Below are positions 35,706 to 43,722 of a DNA stretch of 64,000 nt, one piece after another. Where the stretch lies: the NCBI GenBank assembly GCA_029907105.1, contig JARYMM010000001.1, positions 1-64,000 on the forward strand, in the 5' to 3' direction. This DNA is from Anaerolineae bacterium. GTDB taxonomy: Bacteria > Chloroflexota > Anaerolineae > UBA3071. The notes beneath the pieces were generated by a model that was not told the DNA's origin, did no database searches, and was given only the letters and a program-made list of their open reading frames with translations. Both the position numbers and the translations under genes were made by a program. The stretch's first letter is position 1; every line of letters begins with the position of its first letter.

Positions 35706-36966
35706 TCGGGTCGGGGAAGGGCCGCGCCCTCGTCGCCGCGTCGTCGTCACCGGCCTGGGGGCCATCACGCCGGTAGGGTTGACGGCGCCCGAGAGCTGGG
35801 AGGCTTTCGTTACCGGCCGCTCAGGCGTGGGCCCGGTGACCCGGTTCGATGCCAGCTCCTATCCCTCCCGCATCGCCGCCGAGGTCAAGGGGTTCGACCC
35901 CCGCAGATCCATGGACGGCAAGGAGGCGAAATACATGGCCCGTTGCTCCCAGTTCGCCGTGGCTGCCGCCCAGGAGGCGCTGCAGGATGCCGGCCTGAGC
36001 TGGCCACTGAACGACGAACGGGCGGCGGTGGCGTTTGGCACGGGCGTTGGCGGTTTTGAGCTGTACAAAGAGGGTATGAATTCGTCTGGCGAGGGCAATC
36101 GCCTTCGTGTCCATCCGTTGACGGCTATCAATGGGCTGGCCAATATGCCCGCCTTTCACCTGAGCCAGCGCTATGGCTGCCAGGGGCCGCTGCACACGGT
36201 GGTCACGGCCTGCGCCGCAGGTACACAAGCCGTGGGCGAAGCGCTGGAACTCATCCGCCGTGGTCATGCCGATGTGGTGCTCACCGGTGGCGTGGAGGCG
36301 CTGATCATTGACCTTTTCCTGGCCAGCTTTTGCGCCATGCGCATCCTCTCCACCCGCAACGACGAGCCGGAGCGGGCCAGTCGTCCCTTCGATGCTGGAC
36401 GGGACGGCTTTGTTATCGGCGAGGGGTGCGCGGTGCTGGTGCTGGAGAGCCTGGAGCACGCTCAGGCGCGCGGGGCACGCATTTACGCCGAACTGTTGGG
36501 TCAGAGCGCTTCAGCCGATGCTTACCACATCGCCGCGCCCGATCCGGAAGCCGACGGTGCAGTGCGGGCCATGCGCTGGGCGCTGGCCGATGCCGGCATC
36601 GAACCCACGGACGTGGATTACATCAACGCTCACGGCACGGCCACAGTGCTCAACGACGTGGTGGAAACAAGGGCCATCAAGCAGGTCTTCGGCGAGCACG
36701 CTTACCGGCTGGCCATCAGCTCCACCAAGTCCATGATCGGGCACTGCTTCGGCGGTGCCGGGGCCATCGAGGCGCTGGTCTGCGTCTACAGCGCGTACTA
36801 CGACGTCATTCATCCGACCATCAACTATGAGACCCCTGATCCAGAATGCGATCTGGATGTCGTGCCCAACGTGGCCCGCCGGGTGCAGGTGAACGTGGCC
36901 ATGTCCAACTCCTTCGGCCTGGGTGGGCAGAACGCCTGCCTGGTCGTAGGCAAATATAGGGGTTGA
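35686..36966 (+). CDS. 3-oxoacyl-ACP synthase II-like (FabF family)
   Basis: 426 residues, thiolase-fold condensing enzyme that elongates acyl-ACP with malonyl-ACP. The triad is Cys176 (VTACAAGTQA), His316 (NAHGTATVLND) and His353 (IGHCFGGAG). The first 17 residues are a basic extension beyond the usual start (RRVVVTGLGAITPVG). No other fatty-acid genes are adjacent. ATG with GGAGG 8-12 nt upstream and a consensus promoter 148 bp before it. Confidence 0.9.
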   Translation: MRPYPGNRVGEGPRPRRRVVVTGLGAITPVGLTAPESWEAFVTGRSGVGPVTRFDASSYPSRIAAEVKGFDPRRSMDGKEAKYMARCSQFAVAAAQEALQDAGLSWPLNDERAAVAFGTGVGGFELYKEGMNSSGEGNRLRVHPLTAINGLANMPAFHLSQRYGCQGPLHTVVTACAAGTQAVGEALELIRRGHADVVLTGGVEALIIDLFLASFCAMRILSTRNDEPERASRPFDAGRDGFVIGEGCAVLVLESLEHAQARGARIYAELLGQSASADAYHIAAPDPEADGAVRAMRWALADAGIEPTDVDYINAHGTATVLNDVVETRAIKQVFGEHAYRLAISSTKSMIGHCFGGAGAIEALVCVYSAYYDVIHPTINYETPDPECDLDVVPNVARRVQVNVAMSNSFGLGGQNACLVVGKYRG

Positions 36967-36996
36967 AGGTTTGCAGGTTCAAGGTTTCAGGTTGCG
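36962..36996. repeat. Heptamer array, consensus GGTTTCA (5 units)
   Basis: Units GTTGAAG, GTTTGCA, GGTTCAA, GGTTTCA, GGTTGCG. It begins at the fabF-like stop codon and is in the 106-bp gap before the NERD-like gene. Confidence 0.75.
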
Positions 36997-37072
36997 GACG
37001 GGTGCAGATGGCTTCTGATGCGTTCACCACATTGCCCCGGGTGTGGGCCGGCCTGGAAAGGAAGAAAAGGGC

Positions 37073-37765
37073 ATGAATGTTCATCTGAATGAAAAAATGA
37101 TCGCGCGGCGAGCGAAGATCGGTCGCTACGCCAGCACTGCCGGCCTGATCGTGCTGCTGATCGGCATGGTCGCCACTTTTCGCGGTCCCCAGTACGTCTG
37201 GGTATCGTTTGGCTGCCTGTTCGTCGGTCTCATCGCCTCGCAGGTGGGCACCTACCACATGCGCCGCTGGGGCCGCAATCCCCGCCCCGATGAGGTGCTG
37301 ACGGCGAGCCTGAAGGGGCTGGACAAGCGTTATCACTTCTACGGTTGGCTGCTGCCGGCTGACTACGTGCTGTTGGGGCCGGCGGGTCTCTTCGTCTTCG
37401 TCACCAGAGACCACGCGGGCGAGGTGGAATATCGCAACGGGCGTTGGCGTCAGCCTTTCCGTTGGACGCGGCTGCTCACCATGTTTGCCCAGGAGGGATT
37501 GGCGGATCCACCGCGCGAGGCGGCGGGACAGGTGGCCAGGATGGAACGCTTCCTCGCCGATCATCTGCCGGAGGAGGCGGCGGCGGTGCCCGTGCAGGGC
37601 GTGGTCGTCTTCCTGTCGCCTAACGCGCAGTTGAACCTCGCAGAAGAGCCTCCTGTGCCTGTGTTGCAGGCCAAGCAATTAAAGGAGCACGTGCGCAGCC
37701 TGGGCAGGGGGGAGAAGCTATCTCCAGAACTGCGCAGGAAGCTGGAGGAACTGTTCGAGGTGTAG
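37073..37765 (+). CDS. Membrane protein with NERD-like domain
   Basis: 230 residues. Two membrane helices (about 24-42 and 49-65) precede a soluble part with RYHFYGWLLPADYVLLGPAG, then FVFVTRDHAGEVEY, which resembles the first strands of NERD (nuclease-related) domains; the catalytic Asp/Glu-Lys pattern is not obvious. ATG 37073 with AAAAGG upstream. It is followed by a terminator shared with convergent thyX. Function unknown. Confidence 0.65.
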   Translation: MNVHLNEKMIARRAKIGRYASTAGLIVLLIGMVATFRGPQYVWVSFGCLFVGLIASQVGTYHMRRWGRNPRPDEVLTASLKGLDKRYHFYGWLLPADYVLLGPAGLFVFVTRDHAGEVEYRNGRWRQPFRWTRLLTMFAQEGLADPPREAAGQVARMERFLADHLPEEAAAVPVQGVVVFLSPNAQLNLAEEPPVPVLQAKQLKEHVRSLGRGEKLSPELRRKLEELFEV

Positions 37766-37787
37766 GAGCGCCTGCGGATTACCCCAG

Positions 37788-37813
37788 GGCCCGGCGGCAG
37801 AGCCGGGCCTTTT
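37788..37813 (+). terminator. Rho-independent terminator
   Basis: An 8-bp GC stem (GGCCCGGC / GCCGGGCC) with a 6-nt loop followed by TTTT, 22 bp after the NERD-like stop. Confidence 0.85.
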
Positions 37814-37818
37814 GCTGC

Positions 37819-38472
37819 TCACTCCTCGATGTAGCGCTCGTAGAAGTCGCCGAAGACGGAGGGGGCCAGGGGATAGACCAAGCGCAGCATCTCCCGCGCC
37901 AGGGCCCGGATCTCCCATTGCGCCGACGGATGCAGCCGCACGTCGAAGAAGTGTCGTAGCGAACGGGCGTTCATCGTCACCACGATGCGCGTGGCCATGG
38001 CGTTGGGCAAGAGGAAGCGGGCGTCTTCCTTGTGAATACCGCGCTCTCGCAGCGCCTGGGAGGCTTCGCTCAGGTCATCTACCGCCTGCTGCCAGACGGC
38101 GTGTGCTTCCTCGTCAGCCTCCACGGCCGGCGGCGTCACCAGCGGGTCGTCCTTCCTCATTTCGCAGTAGCGCTGGCTTTCCTGGCTGTAGCTGGCGATA
38201 CGGTGCCGCACGAGCTGGTGCGAGCAGGCGCGGCTGATGCCCTCGACGAGGAAGGTGAACGAGGCATGCTCGACGATGCTCTCGTGCCCTTCCTGTATTC
38301 GCGCGGCAATAAAGTGGGGATTGTGCCCCATCTTGTCCACGGAACGGGTGCATATGCGCCCGGCGTATTCGATCAAGCGCTCCGGCGTGCTGCCGCTGCC
38401 CTGTCGCAACGGTTCGGGCAGGGCTTCGGCATCGGGGTTGAGTTGCGTATAGGCCAGCAGGGAGACGCGCAT
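37819..38472 (-). CDS. thyX: Flavin-dependent thymidylate synthase
   Basis: 217 residues. It makes dTMP from dUMP with FAD, NADPH and methylene-tetrahydrofolate. The ThyX signature RHRxxSxxxxSxRY is complete: Arg89-His90-Arg91, Ser94, Ser99, Arg101-Tyr102. The start is ATG 38472 (GGAGG upstream), 11 codons inside the longest frame. No thyA is seen here. It stands apart from neighbours: a hairpin repeat lies upstream and a terminator downstream. Confidence 0.95.
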   Translation of the reverse strand: MRVSLLAYTQLNPDAEALPEPLRQGSGSTPERLIEYAGRICTRSVDKMGHNPHFIAARIQEGHESIVEHASFTFLVEGISRACSHQLVRHRIASYSQESQRYCEMRKDDPLVTPPAVEADEEAHAVWQQAVDDLSEASQALRERGIHKEDARFLLPNAMATRIVVTMNARSLRHFFDVRLHPSAQWEIRALAREMLRLVYPLAPSVFGDFYERYIEE

Positions 38473-38497
38473 CCTTATCCTCCGATCAAGAAAAAAG

Positions 38498-38548
38498 CCC
38501 CTCACCCCTGCCCCTCTCCCATTGGGAGAGGGGTTAGGGAGAGGGGCC
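38498..38548. repeat. CCCCTCTCCC hairpin repeat
   Basis: CCCCTCTCCC (38511-38520) pairs perfectly with GGGAGAGGGG (38524-38533), with a further outer pairing GCCCCTC / GAGGGGC. The sequence type (CCCTCTCCC-nnn-GGGAGAGGG) is widespread in unrelated bacteria as an intergenic palindrome. Confidence 0.8.
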
Positions 38549-38588
38549 GGTTGGCAGGATATCCATAGCCTGCCTGCAAGGGGGGGAT

Positions 38589-39233
38589 CTAAACCTCGCG
38601 CACGTCGAGGATTTCCACGGCAATGCCCTGCAGGGCCTTGAGCAGCTCCTCTTTGCTGACCTCTTCCACCTTGACCGTGATCTCGGCTGTGGTGGGATCC
38701 TCGCCATAGAAGGTGCCCAGGCTGATGATGTTGCCGCCCAGCCGGGCGATCTCCGCCGTCAGCTCGGCCAGCACGCCCTTGGCTTCAGGAACCAGCAGGC
38801 TCAGGCGTACGCCCCGCTTGCGCGCCCCCAGCATCTCCAGGAAAATCTTGAACATATCGGTCTCGGTGATGATGCCCACCACCTTATCGTTGCGCATCAC
38901 CGGCAGGCCGCCGATCTTGTTGTCCACCATGATGCGCGCCGCCTCTTCCAGCGGTGTGTACTCGGTGACTGTGATGACCGGCGAGGACATGACCTGCTTC
39001 ACGGTCAGTTTGGAGAGCAAGTAGTGCAGCTCGTGCACGCTGAGCGATGTCGCCGGCGATGGGGAGGCGTAGAGCAGGTCCTTGTCCGACACGATGCCCA
39101 CCAGCTTGCCCTTCTTGTCCAGCACAGGCAGGCGGCGGATGGAATTGTCGCGCATAATCTTCAGCGCGTCCTCGATGCCCACATCCTGAGTGATGGTCAC
39201 AGGATTGCGCGTCATACGTTCGCCTACTAACAT
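38589..39233 (-). CDS. CBS-pair and ACT-domain protein (AcuB-like)
   Basis: 214 residues. Two CBS motifs (7-60, MTRNPVTITQDVGIEDALKI; 78-130, MSSPVITVTEYTPLEEAARI) bind adenine nucleotides, and the C-terminal ACT domain (about 141-210, RLSLLVPEAKGVLAELTAEI) may bind an amino acid. AcuB-like proteins are sensors of energy state. ATG with AGGAGG upstream. It is 174 bp downstream of the fumarase beta gene, transcribed in the same direction. Confidence 0.88.
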   Translation of the reverse strand: MLVGERMTRNPVTITQDVGIEDALKIMRDNSIRRLPVLDKKGKLVGIVSDKDLLYASPSPATSLSVHELHYLLSKLTVKQVMSSPVITVTEYTPLEEAARIMVDNKIGGLPVMRNDKVVGIITETDMFKIFLEMLGARKRGVRLSLLVPEAKGVLAELTAEIARLGGNIISLGTFYGEDPTTAEITVKVEEVSKEELLKALQGIAVEILDVREV

Positions 39234-39407
39234 AGTACTACCTCCTGGGGTTTGTGTGTGTTACCCGGCATTGCGTTTTCCTTCCGCCTGGCTCGCTTCC
39301 AGAGCGGTGATATACTGATCAGCCAATGCTTGCAGCCGCTGATCGTTCATGAAGACCGCCTACCTGAAGCGCAGGGCAGGCAGCACGCAGCCGGAGTGCG
39401 CCGCTGC

Positions 39408-39968
39408 CTATGGCCCTTCGGCCTGCCGATACCTGGCCTTGCCTTCTTCATAGGCGTCGCCGCCATAGATGTCGTTGATCACAATGACGGGGAAGTCCTC
39501 CACTTCCAGGCGGCGCAGCGCTTCCGCGCCCAAATCCTCGTAGGCGATCACCTCGGCGGCTTTGACGCACCTGGCGATGAGCGCGCCAGCGCCGCCAATG
39601 GCGCCAAAGTACACCGCTTTGTATTTCTGCATCGCCTGGCGCACCGGCAGGGAGCGGTTGCCTTTGCCAATCATCCCCTTGAGACCCGCTTCCATCAGCC
39701 GGGGAGCGTAGGGGTCCATGCGGTAACTGGTGGTTGGCCCGGCCGAGCCGATGGGCTGGCCTGGTTTGGCCGGCGCGGGGCCCATGTAGTAGATGATCTG
39801 GCCGCGGGGATCGAAGGGCAGCACTTCGCCAGCGTCGAGGGCGGCGACGAGCCGCTTGTGGGCAGCGTCGCGGCCTACATAGATGGTGCCGGTGATGGTG
39901 ACCTTGTCACCGGCGTGCAACTGCTCAACTACATCGTCCGTCAAAGGGGTGGTGATCTTCTTGGACAA
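39408..39968 (-). CDS. Class I fumarase / tartrate dehydratase, beta subunit
   Basis: 186 residues, the C-terminal half of class I fumarases as a separate subunit. GTIYVGRDAAHKRLV, GPAPAKPGQPIGSAGPTTSYRMD and GMIGKGNRS are family signatures; KAVYFGAIGGAGALIA closes the active site. It hydrates fumarate to malate with the iron-sulfur alpha subunit. The start is TTG 39968, because AGGAGG lies 7 nt upstream; the ATG six codons earlier overlaps that site. Two toxin-antitoxin-type genes separate it from the alpha subunit. Confidence 0.9.
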   Translation of the reverse strand: MSKKITTPLTDDVVEQLHAGDKVTITGTIYVGRDAAHKRLVAALDAGEVLPFDPRGQIIYYMGPAPAKPGQPIGSAGPTTSYRMDPYAPRLMEAGLKGMIGKGNRSLPVRQAMQKYKAVYFGAIGGAGALIARCVKAAEVIAYEDLGAEALRRLEVEDFPVIVINDIYGGDAYEEGKARYRQAEGP

Positions 39969-40069
39969 TAGCGTACCTCCTGTCATTGTTGCGGTAAGTG
40001 GACGAGTTACCGAGGGATAAGGTCATGCATATCTCCCCTCGTTGGCTTGCTGCCTTGTTGCCTCCCTAC

Positions 40070-40393
40070 TCAAGAGGGATGGAAATACCCGTATGGGGTT
40101 CTGACCAAACCGCTTTCTGCCAGGTGGGCGGAGGCTCGTTCGCGCCACTCCTTGATATTGCCAATCAACGCCACCCCATCCAGGAGAGCGTCGAGAATGA
40201 GACCACGATGCAGACAGGCCTCCAACTCTTCTACGGTGAAGCCCAAAATGTCTACATCCGCTGGCTTGTCTTGCCACAGCAAGTCGAGGCGTTGCCACAG
40301 GTCGGCAGGCAGTTCGTTGGAGATCACGAGCAAATCGTAGTCGCTGTATTGGTCTCCTTCCCCCCGAGCGCGTGAGCCAAAAAAGGTACCCCA
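40070..40393 (-). pseudogene. Minimal nucleotidyltransferase, N-terminus lost
   Basis: The frame carries GTFFGSRARGEGDQYSDYDL, the GS(x)R(x)G and DxD active-site motifs of MNT-type nucleotidyltransferases, and continues to 40070. But no ATG, GTG or TTG lies upstream of GSRARG in this frame; the first possible start is the TTG at 40333, after the catalytic residues. The region before it is the HEPN gene in another frame. A deletion seems to have fused the two genes out of frame. Confidence 0.65.
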
Positions 40394-40698
40394 TTGGGAT
40401 AACAGGTGGGGATGTATACTTTGTCGAGGCTCCTGGCCTGCTCCAAGAGGGCGGTCAACTCACTGATGGATGACACGCCGGCCCGCTGATCCCCCTTGAT
40501 GAGCGCAAAGATGCTGTGTATCCTCTCCACGCTCTCGCCGCGAGCCAAATGAGCGGCTTTCACCGCTTTTTCAGCCGCCTGCTGAGCGATGAAACAGACC
40601 CAGTTGTATTCTTTCTGGTGCAGGAGTTTCTCTGCTGCTTCCAGATCACGACAGGCCTGAGTCAGCCATCGCTCAGCTTCTCTCGCCTGCCAGTTCAC
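40324..40698 (-). CDS. HEPN-domain protein (MNT partner)
   Basis: 124 residues. The N-terminal 100 residues form a HEPN helical bundle (RWLTQACRDLEAAEKLL, WVCFIAQQAAEKAVKA), with the usual YIPTCYPNG near the end. After that, the last 20 residues are the nucleotidyltransferase gene read in the wrong frame, so the normal C-terminus is missing. The Rx4-6H RNase motif is not clear. It starts at a GTG overlapping the fumarase alpha stop (GTGA), so it is embedded in the fumarase operon. Confidence 0.75.
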   Translation of the reverse strand: MNWQAREAERWLTQACRDLEAAEKLLHQKEYNWVCFIAQQAAEKAVKAAHLARGESVERIHSIFALIKGDQRAGVSSISELTALLEQARSLDKVYIPTCYPNGVPFLAHALGGKETNTATTICS

Positions 40699-41540
40699 AG
40701 CACTGCCTCCTTATGCCGGGCGCTGTGGCATTGGATGTTCACCACCACGGGCAGGCTGGCGATGTGGCAGGGGTAGGTTTCCACATGCACGGCCAGCGCC
40801 GTGGTGCGCCCGCCAAAGCCCTGCGGGCCAATGCCCAGCCTGTTCACCCGTTCCAGGATCTCGGCTTCCAGCGCCGCCACCTCTGCATCCGGGTGCGGCT
40901 CGCCCACCTTGCGCAGCAACGCTTTCTTGGCCAGAAGGGTCGTCTGGTCAATGGTGCCGCCCACGCCCACGCCGACGATGATGGGCGGGCAGGGGTTCGC
41001 CCCCGCCTCGTCCACCGCGTTGACCACGAAGTCAATCACCCCCTGGCGGCCGAGCGCCGGTGTGAGCATGCCCAGGAAGCTCATGTTTTCGCTGCCACCG
41101 CCCTTGGGCACAACGGTGATCTTCAGCCTGTCGCCGGGGACAATGTCCGTGTGGATCACGGCAGGGGTGTTGTCGCGGGTGTTGATGCGCCTGGAGAAAG
41201 GATAATCCACCACCGACTTGCGCAGATAGCCCTCGGTGTAGCCCCTGCGCACGCCTTCGTTGATGGCCTCTACCAGGCTGCCGCCGACGATATGCACGTC
41301 CTGTCCCACTTCCAGGAAGACGACGGTCAGGCCTGTGTCCTGGCAGAGGGGCATCTGCTCCTGGCGGGCGATGTCGGCGTTTTCCAGGATCTGGTCGAGC
41401 ACTTCCCGGCCGACGGGGGAAGGTTCAGCCTCCCGCGCCGCCCGCAGGCTGGCCAGCACGTCCTCCGGCAGGATGGTGTTGGCTTCCATACACAGCCGGG
41501 CCACGGTGTCGGTGATCTCCTGCACGGTGATCTCGCGCAT
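40695..41540 (-). CDS. Class I fumarase / tartrate dehydratase, alpha subunit
   Basis: 281 residues. It holds the oxygen-sensitive [4Fe-4S] cluster; the three expected Cys are in MPLCQDTGL, ANPCPPIIVG and NIQCHSARH. INTRDNTPAVIH and GGGSENMSFLGML are substrate-site segments. It works with the beta subunit encoded 730 bp downstream. ATG with AAGGAG about 10 nt upstream, and a fully consensus promoter 62-90 bp before the ATG. Confidence 0.93.
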   Translation of the reverse strand: MREITVQEITDTVARLCMEANTILPEDVLASLRAAREAEPSPVGREVLDQILENADIARQEQMPLCQDTGLTVVFLEVGQDVHIVGGSLVEAINEGVRRGYTEGYLRKSVVDYPFSRRINTRDNTPAVIHTDIVPGDRLKITVVPKGGGSENMSFLGMLTPALGRQGVIDFVVNAVDEAGANPCPPIIVGVGVGGTIDQTTLLAKKALLRKVGEPHPDAEVAALEAEILERVNRLGIGPQGFGGRTTALAVHVETYPCHIASLPVVVNIQCHSARHKEAVL

Positions 41541-41601
41541 GGTGTGTCACTCCTTGTTGAGGCTGTTCCCACAACGCCGTTGCTGCTGGCGAGTGACTTC
41601 G

Positions 41602-41630
41602 ATTATACAACCCTCTGGGGTTCCTGTCAA
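41602..41630 (-). promoter_or_regulatory. Perfect consensus sigma-70-type promoter of the fumarase operon
   Basis: Minus strand: TTGACA (41630-41625), 17-bp spacer, TATAAT (41607-41602). Both hexamers and the spacing are exact consensus, the strongest promoter in the window. Confidence 0.9.
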
Positions 41631-41675
41631 GGCCGGTAGAGGCGCAGGCATAGCCCAGGGTACATTTTGTCAAGG

Positions 41676-42617
41676 TTACTTGCGCTGGGGCAAGGCATAG
41701 CCCAGGCGACGCAGCTCCGGCTCTTTCTTCCGCCACTGGGGCCGCACTTTGACCCACAGGTCAAGATACACGCGCGTGCCCACCAGCTGCTCGATTTCCT
41801 GCCGCGCCGCCTGGCCAATGCGCTTGATGACCTGCCCGCCGGCGCCGAGGAGGATCTTTTTCTGCGATTCCCGCTCGACATAAATGTTGGCGCTGATGTA
41901 GGTCATGTCCTCGGAGCGGCGTTTGAACTCCTGCACGACGACAGCTACAGCGTGGGGCACCTCCTGGTGGGTGTGATGTAGCACCTGCTCGCGCACCAAC
42001 TCGGCGGCGATGAAGCGCTCCTGCTGGTCGGTCACCTGATCGGGAGGGTAGTAGGGGGGACCAGGGGGCAGGTGGGCGATCACTTTCTCCAGCAGGTCGT
42101 CACGGTTGTCGCCGCGCGTGGCCGAAATCAACAGCCAAGCGCTTTCCTCCACCATCGCCAGGTAGGCTTCGCTGTGTGAAACCACATCCTGCGGCTGCAG
42201 CAGGTCTGCCTTGTTCAAGGCCAGGATCACCGGCCGACCAGCGGCCTTCTCCGCCAGCAGTTCGGCGATCTGTTGATCCTCAGGCGTGGGCTCCACCGAC
42301 ACGTCCACCAGCCAGAGGATGACGTCGGCATCGGGGATGGCGCGCACGGCGGTCTCCACCATAAACTCGCCCAGCTTGTGGTGTGGCCGGTGAATGCCGG
42401 GGGTGTCCACGAAGATGACCTGGGCGTCGGGCCGCGTCAGAATGCCCAGCAGCCGGTTGCGCGTCGTCTGCGGCTTGGGGGAGACAATGGCGATTTTCTG
42501 CCCCAGCCAGGCATTGATCAGCGTGGACTTGCCCACGTTGGGCCGCCCGATGACGGCCACGAAGCCGGAGCGGTGGTCGGTGGGGAGCTCTTCGGGTATG
42601 AAGTCAAAGTTGTTCAT
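41676..42617 (-). CDS. era: GTPase Era
   Basis: 313 residues. The GTPase motifs are GRPNVGKST (24-32), TTRNR in switch I, VDTPGIH, and NKADL; the C-terminal KH domain contains GAGGQVIKRIGQAARQEIE. Era binds 16S rRNA near its 3' end during 30S assembly. Slightly longer N-terminus than E. coli Era. Upstream lies a heptamer array and the remains of a four-helix-bundle gene; no promoter stands out. Confidence 0.95.
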   Translation of the reverse strand: MNNFDFIPEELPTDHRSGFVAVIGRPNVGKSTLINAWLGQKIAIVSPKPQTTRNRLLGILTRPDAQVIFVDTPGIHRPHHKLGEFMVETAVRAIPDADVILWLVDVSVEPTPEDQQIAELLAEKAAGRPVILALNKADLLQPQDVVSHSEAYLAMVEESAWLLISATRGDNRDDLLEKVIAHLPPGPPYYPPDQVTDQQERFIAAELVREQVLHHTHQEVPHAVAVVVQEFKRRSEDMTYISANIYVERESQKKILLGAGGQVIKRIGQAARQEIEQLVGTRVYLDLWVKVRPQWRKKEPELRRLGYALPQRK

Positions 42618-42634
42618 GGCTATTCAATGCGGCC

Positions 42635-42690
42635 GATGCAAGATGCAGGATGCAAGATGCAAGATGCAGGATGCAAGATGCAGGATGGCA
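42635..42690. repeat. Heptamer array, consensus GATGCAA/G (8 units)
   Basis: GATGCAA, GATGCAG, GATGCAA, GATGCAA, GATGCAG, GATGCAA, GATGCAG, GATGGCA in exact register. It has replaced or invaded the 3' end of the four-helix-bundle pseudogene on the minus strand, 18 bp from the era start. Confidence 0.95.
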
Positions 42691-42913
42691 AAATCTCGCC
42701 CAAAGCCTCTGCCGAATCCCTTCAATGTTAGCAGCAATGGAGCCGGCGCTGCGGATGATCTGCTCTGAGATAGCTCTACCCGGGGGTCTTTGATCAGATG
42801 CTCGCAGTCCTCCCAAACCAGAATAGTAAGGTCTTGGGATACACTTGGAACTGCCATAGTGGATCCTGCTTGAGGTTCTCCGGCACTTGTGCCAGCCACT
42901 CGTCATATCGCAT
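42690..42913 (-). pseudogene. Four-helix-bundle (23S rRNA intervening-sequence) protein, broken
   Basis: ATG 42913 (AAGGAG upstream) opens MRYDEWLAQVPENLKQDPLW, a typical start of the four-helix-bundle/S23 family. The continuation is spread over three frames: LVWEDCEHLIKDPR, then SEQIIRSAGSIAANIEGI, then GFGRGFGRDFAILH, where homology ends at the heptamer array. At least two frameshifts and a 3' truncation make it inactive. These proteins occur inside rRNA intervening sequences or as free genes; function is unclear. Confidence 0.75.
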
Positions 42914-42923
42914 GCCACTTCTC

Positions 42924-42965
42924 CTTCTTGCCTCTTGCTCCTTGCCTCTTGCTTCCTGCCTCTTG
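42924..42965. repeat. Heptamer array, consensus CCTCTTG (6 units)
   Basis: CTTCTTG, CCTCTTG, CTCCTTG, CCTCTTG, CTTCCTG, CCTCTTG. It ends exactly at the stop codon of the next gene on the minus strand. Same type as 19241-19275. Confidence 0.9.
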
Positions 42966-43670
42966 TCACTTCCAAGCCACTCTGAAAGGGTTGAAGTCCG
43001 TGTCGTAGTCGTAGACATCCTCCCCTTCGGCCCTCTTCAGGAAGTTGACCAGGCGGTAGGTGAGCGGCGTGACGGCGGCCTCCACACTGCATTTGAAAAG
43101 GTAATTGGAGATGATGATCTGGGCCACCAGATACAGCGGCCAGACGCCCAGGAAGGCGATGCAGACGAAGAGCAACGTGTCCACAAGCTCTCCCACCAGC
43201 GTGGAGGCAATGGTGCGCATCCACAGCCAGCGGCCCTGCGTGCGTATCTTCATCCTGGCCATGATGTAGGCGTTGGAGAATTCGCCGGCGAAGTAGGCGA
43301 TGAGGCTGGCGGCGATAATCCGTCCGCTGGCCAGCGTGCCCAACACGCCGTCGAAGGCCGCGGGGCCCACATCGGCCAGCCATTGGGCATCGCCGGGCAG
43401 GGCTCGCACGACGGCCAGGGTCATACTCAGCAGCGCGGCGCAGCCGAAGCCCGTCCAGATCACCCGGCGGCTGCGGCGGTAGCCGTACACCTCCACCAGC
43501 ACGTCGCCGAAGACGTAGCTCACGGGGAAGAGCAGCGTGCCGGCGTCGAAGGTGAGCACAGGCAGCCCCAGGTTGACGATCTTGGCCGCCGAGGCGATGT
43601 TGCTGATGAGCAACACGGCCACGAAGATGGCCATGATGAAGTCGAAGTAGCGATAGGGCCTCAACTCCAA
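42966..43670 (-). CDS. Queuosine precursor transporter (YhhQ/VUT family)
   Basis: 234 residues, six membrane helices. The family signatures are FPVSYVFGDVLVEVYGYRRS and the late FSNAYIMARMKI / STLVGELVDTLLF segment. YhhQ imports the queuosine precursors preQ0/preQ1 for tRNA modification. The start is uncertain: the longest frame begins at TTG 43670 within a heptamer array, and the first ATG is 12 codons later. Both flanks are heptamer arrays. Confidence 0.87.
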   Translation of the reverse strand: MELRPYRYFDFIMAIFVAVLLISNIASAAKIVNLGLPVLTFDAGTLLFPVSYVFGDVLVEVYGYRRSRRVIWTGFGCAALLSMTLAVVRALPGDAQWLADVGPAAFDGVLGTLASGRIIAASLIAYFAGEFSNAYIMARMKIRTQGRWLWMRTIASTLVGELVDTLLFVCIAFLGVWPLYLVAQIIISNYLFKCSVEAAVTPLTYRLVNFLKRAEGEDVYDYDTDFNPFRVAWK

Positions 43671-43721
43671 ATCTCAAACTTCAAACACCAAACCCCGAAC
43701 CCCGAGCTCCGAACACCGAAC
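43659..43721. repeat. Heptamer array, CTCAAAC grading to CCCGAAC (9 units)
   Basis: CCTCAAC, TCCAAAT, CTCAAAC, TTCAAAC, ACCAAAC, CCCGAAC, CCCGAGC, TCCGAAC, ACCGAAC: nine units whose sequence shifts gradually from the AAC-rich type to the CGAAC type. It fills the gap between ttuA and the transporter gene and overlaps the latter's first codons. Confidence 0.92.
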
Positions 43722-43722
43722 G

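Noticed and set aside
39261-39350. 29-codon minus-strand ORF between fumarase beta and the CBS-ACT gene
   Set aside because: It has ordinary-looking residues (QRLQALADQYITALEAS) but no ribosome site before its ATG and no recognised homologue; support is too thin to list as a gene.
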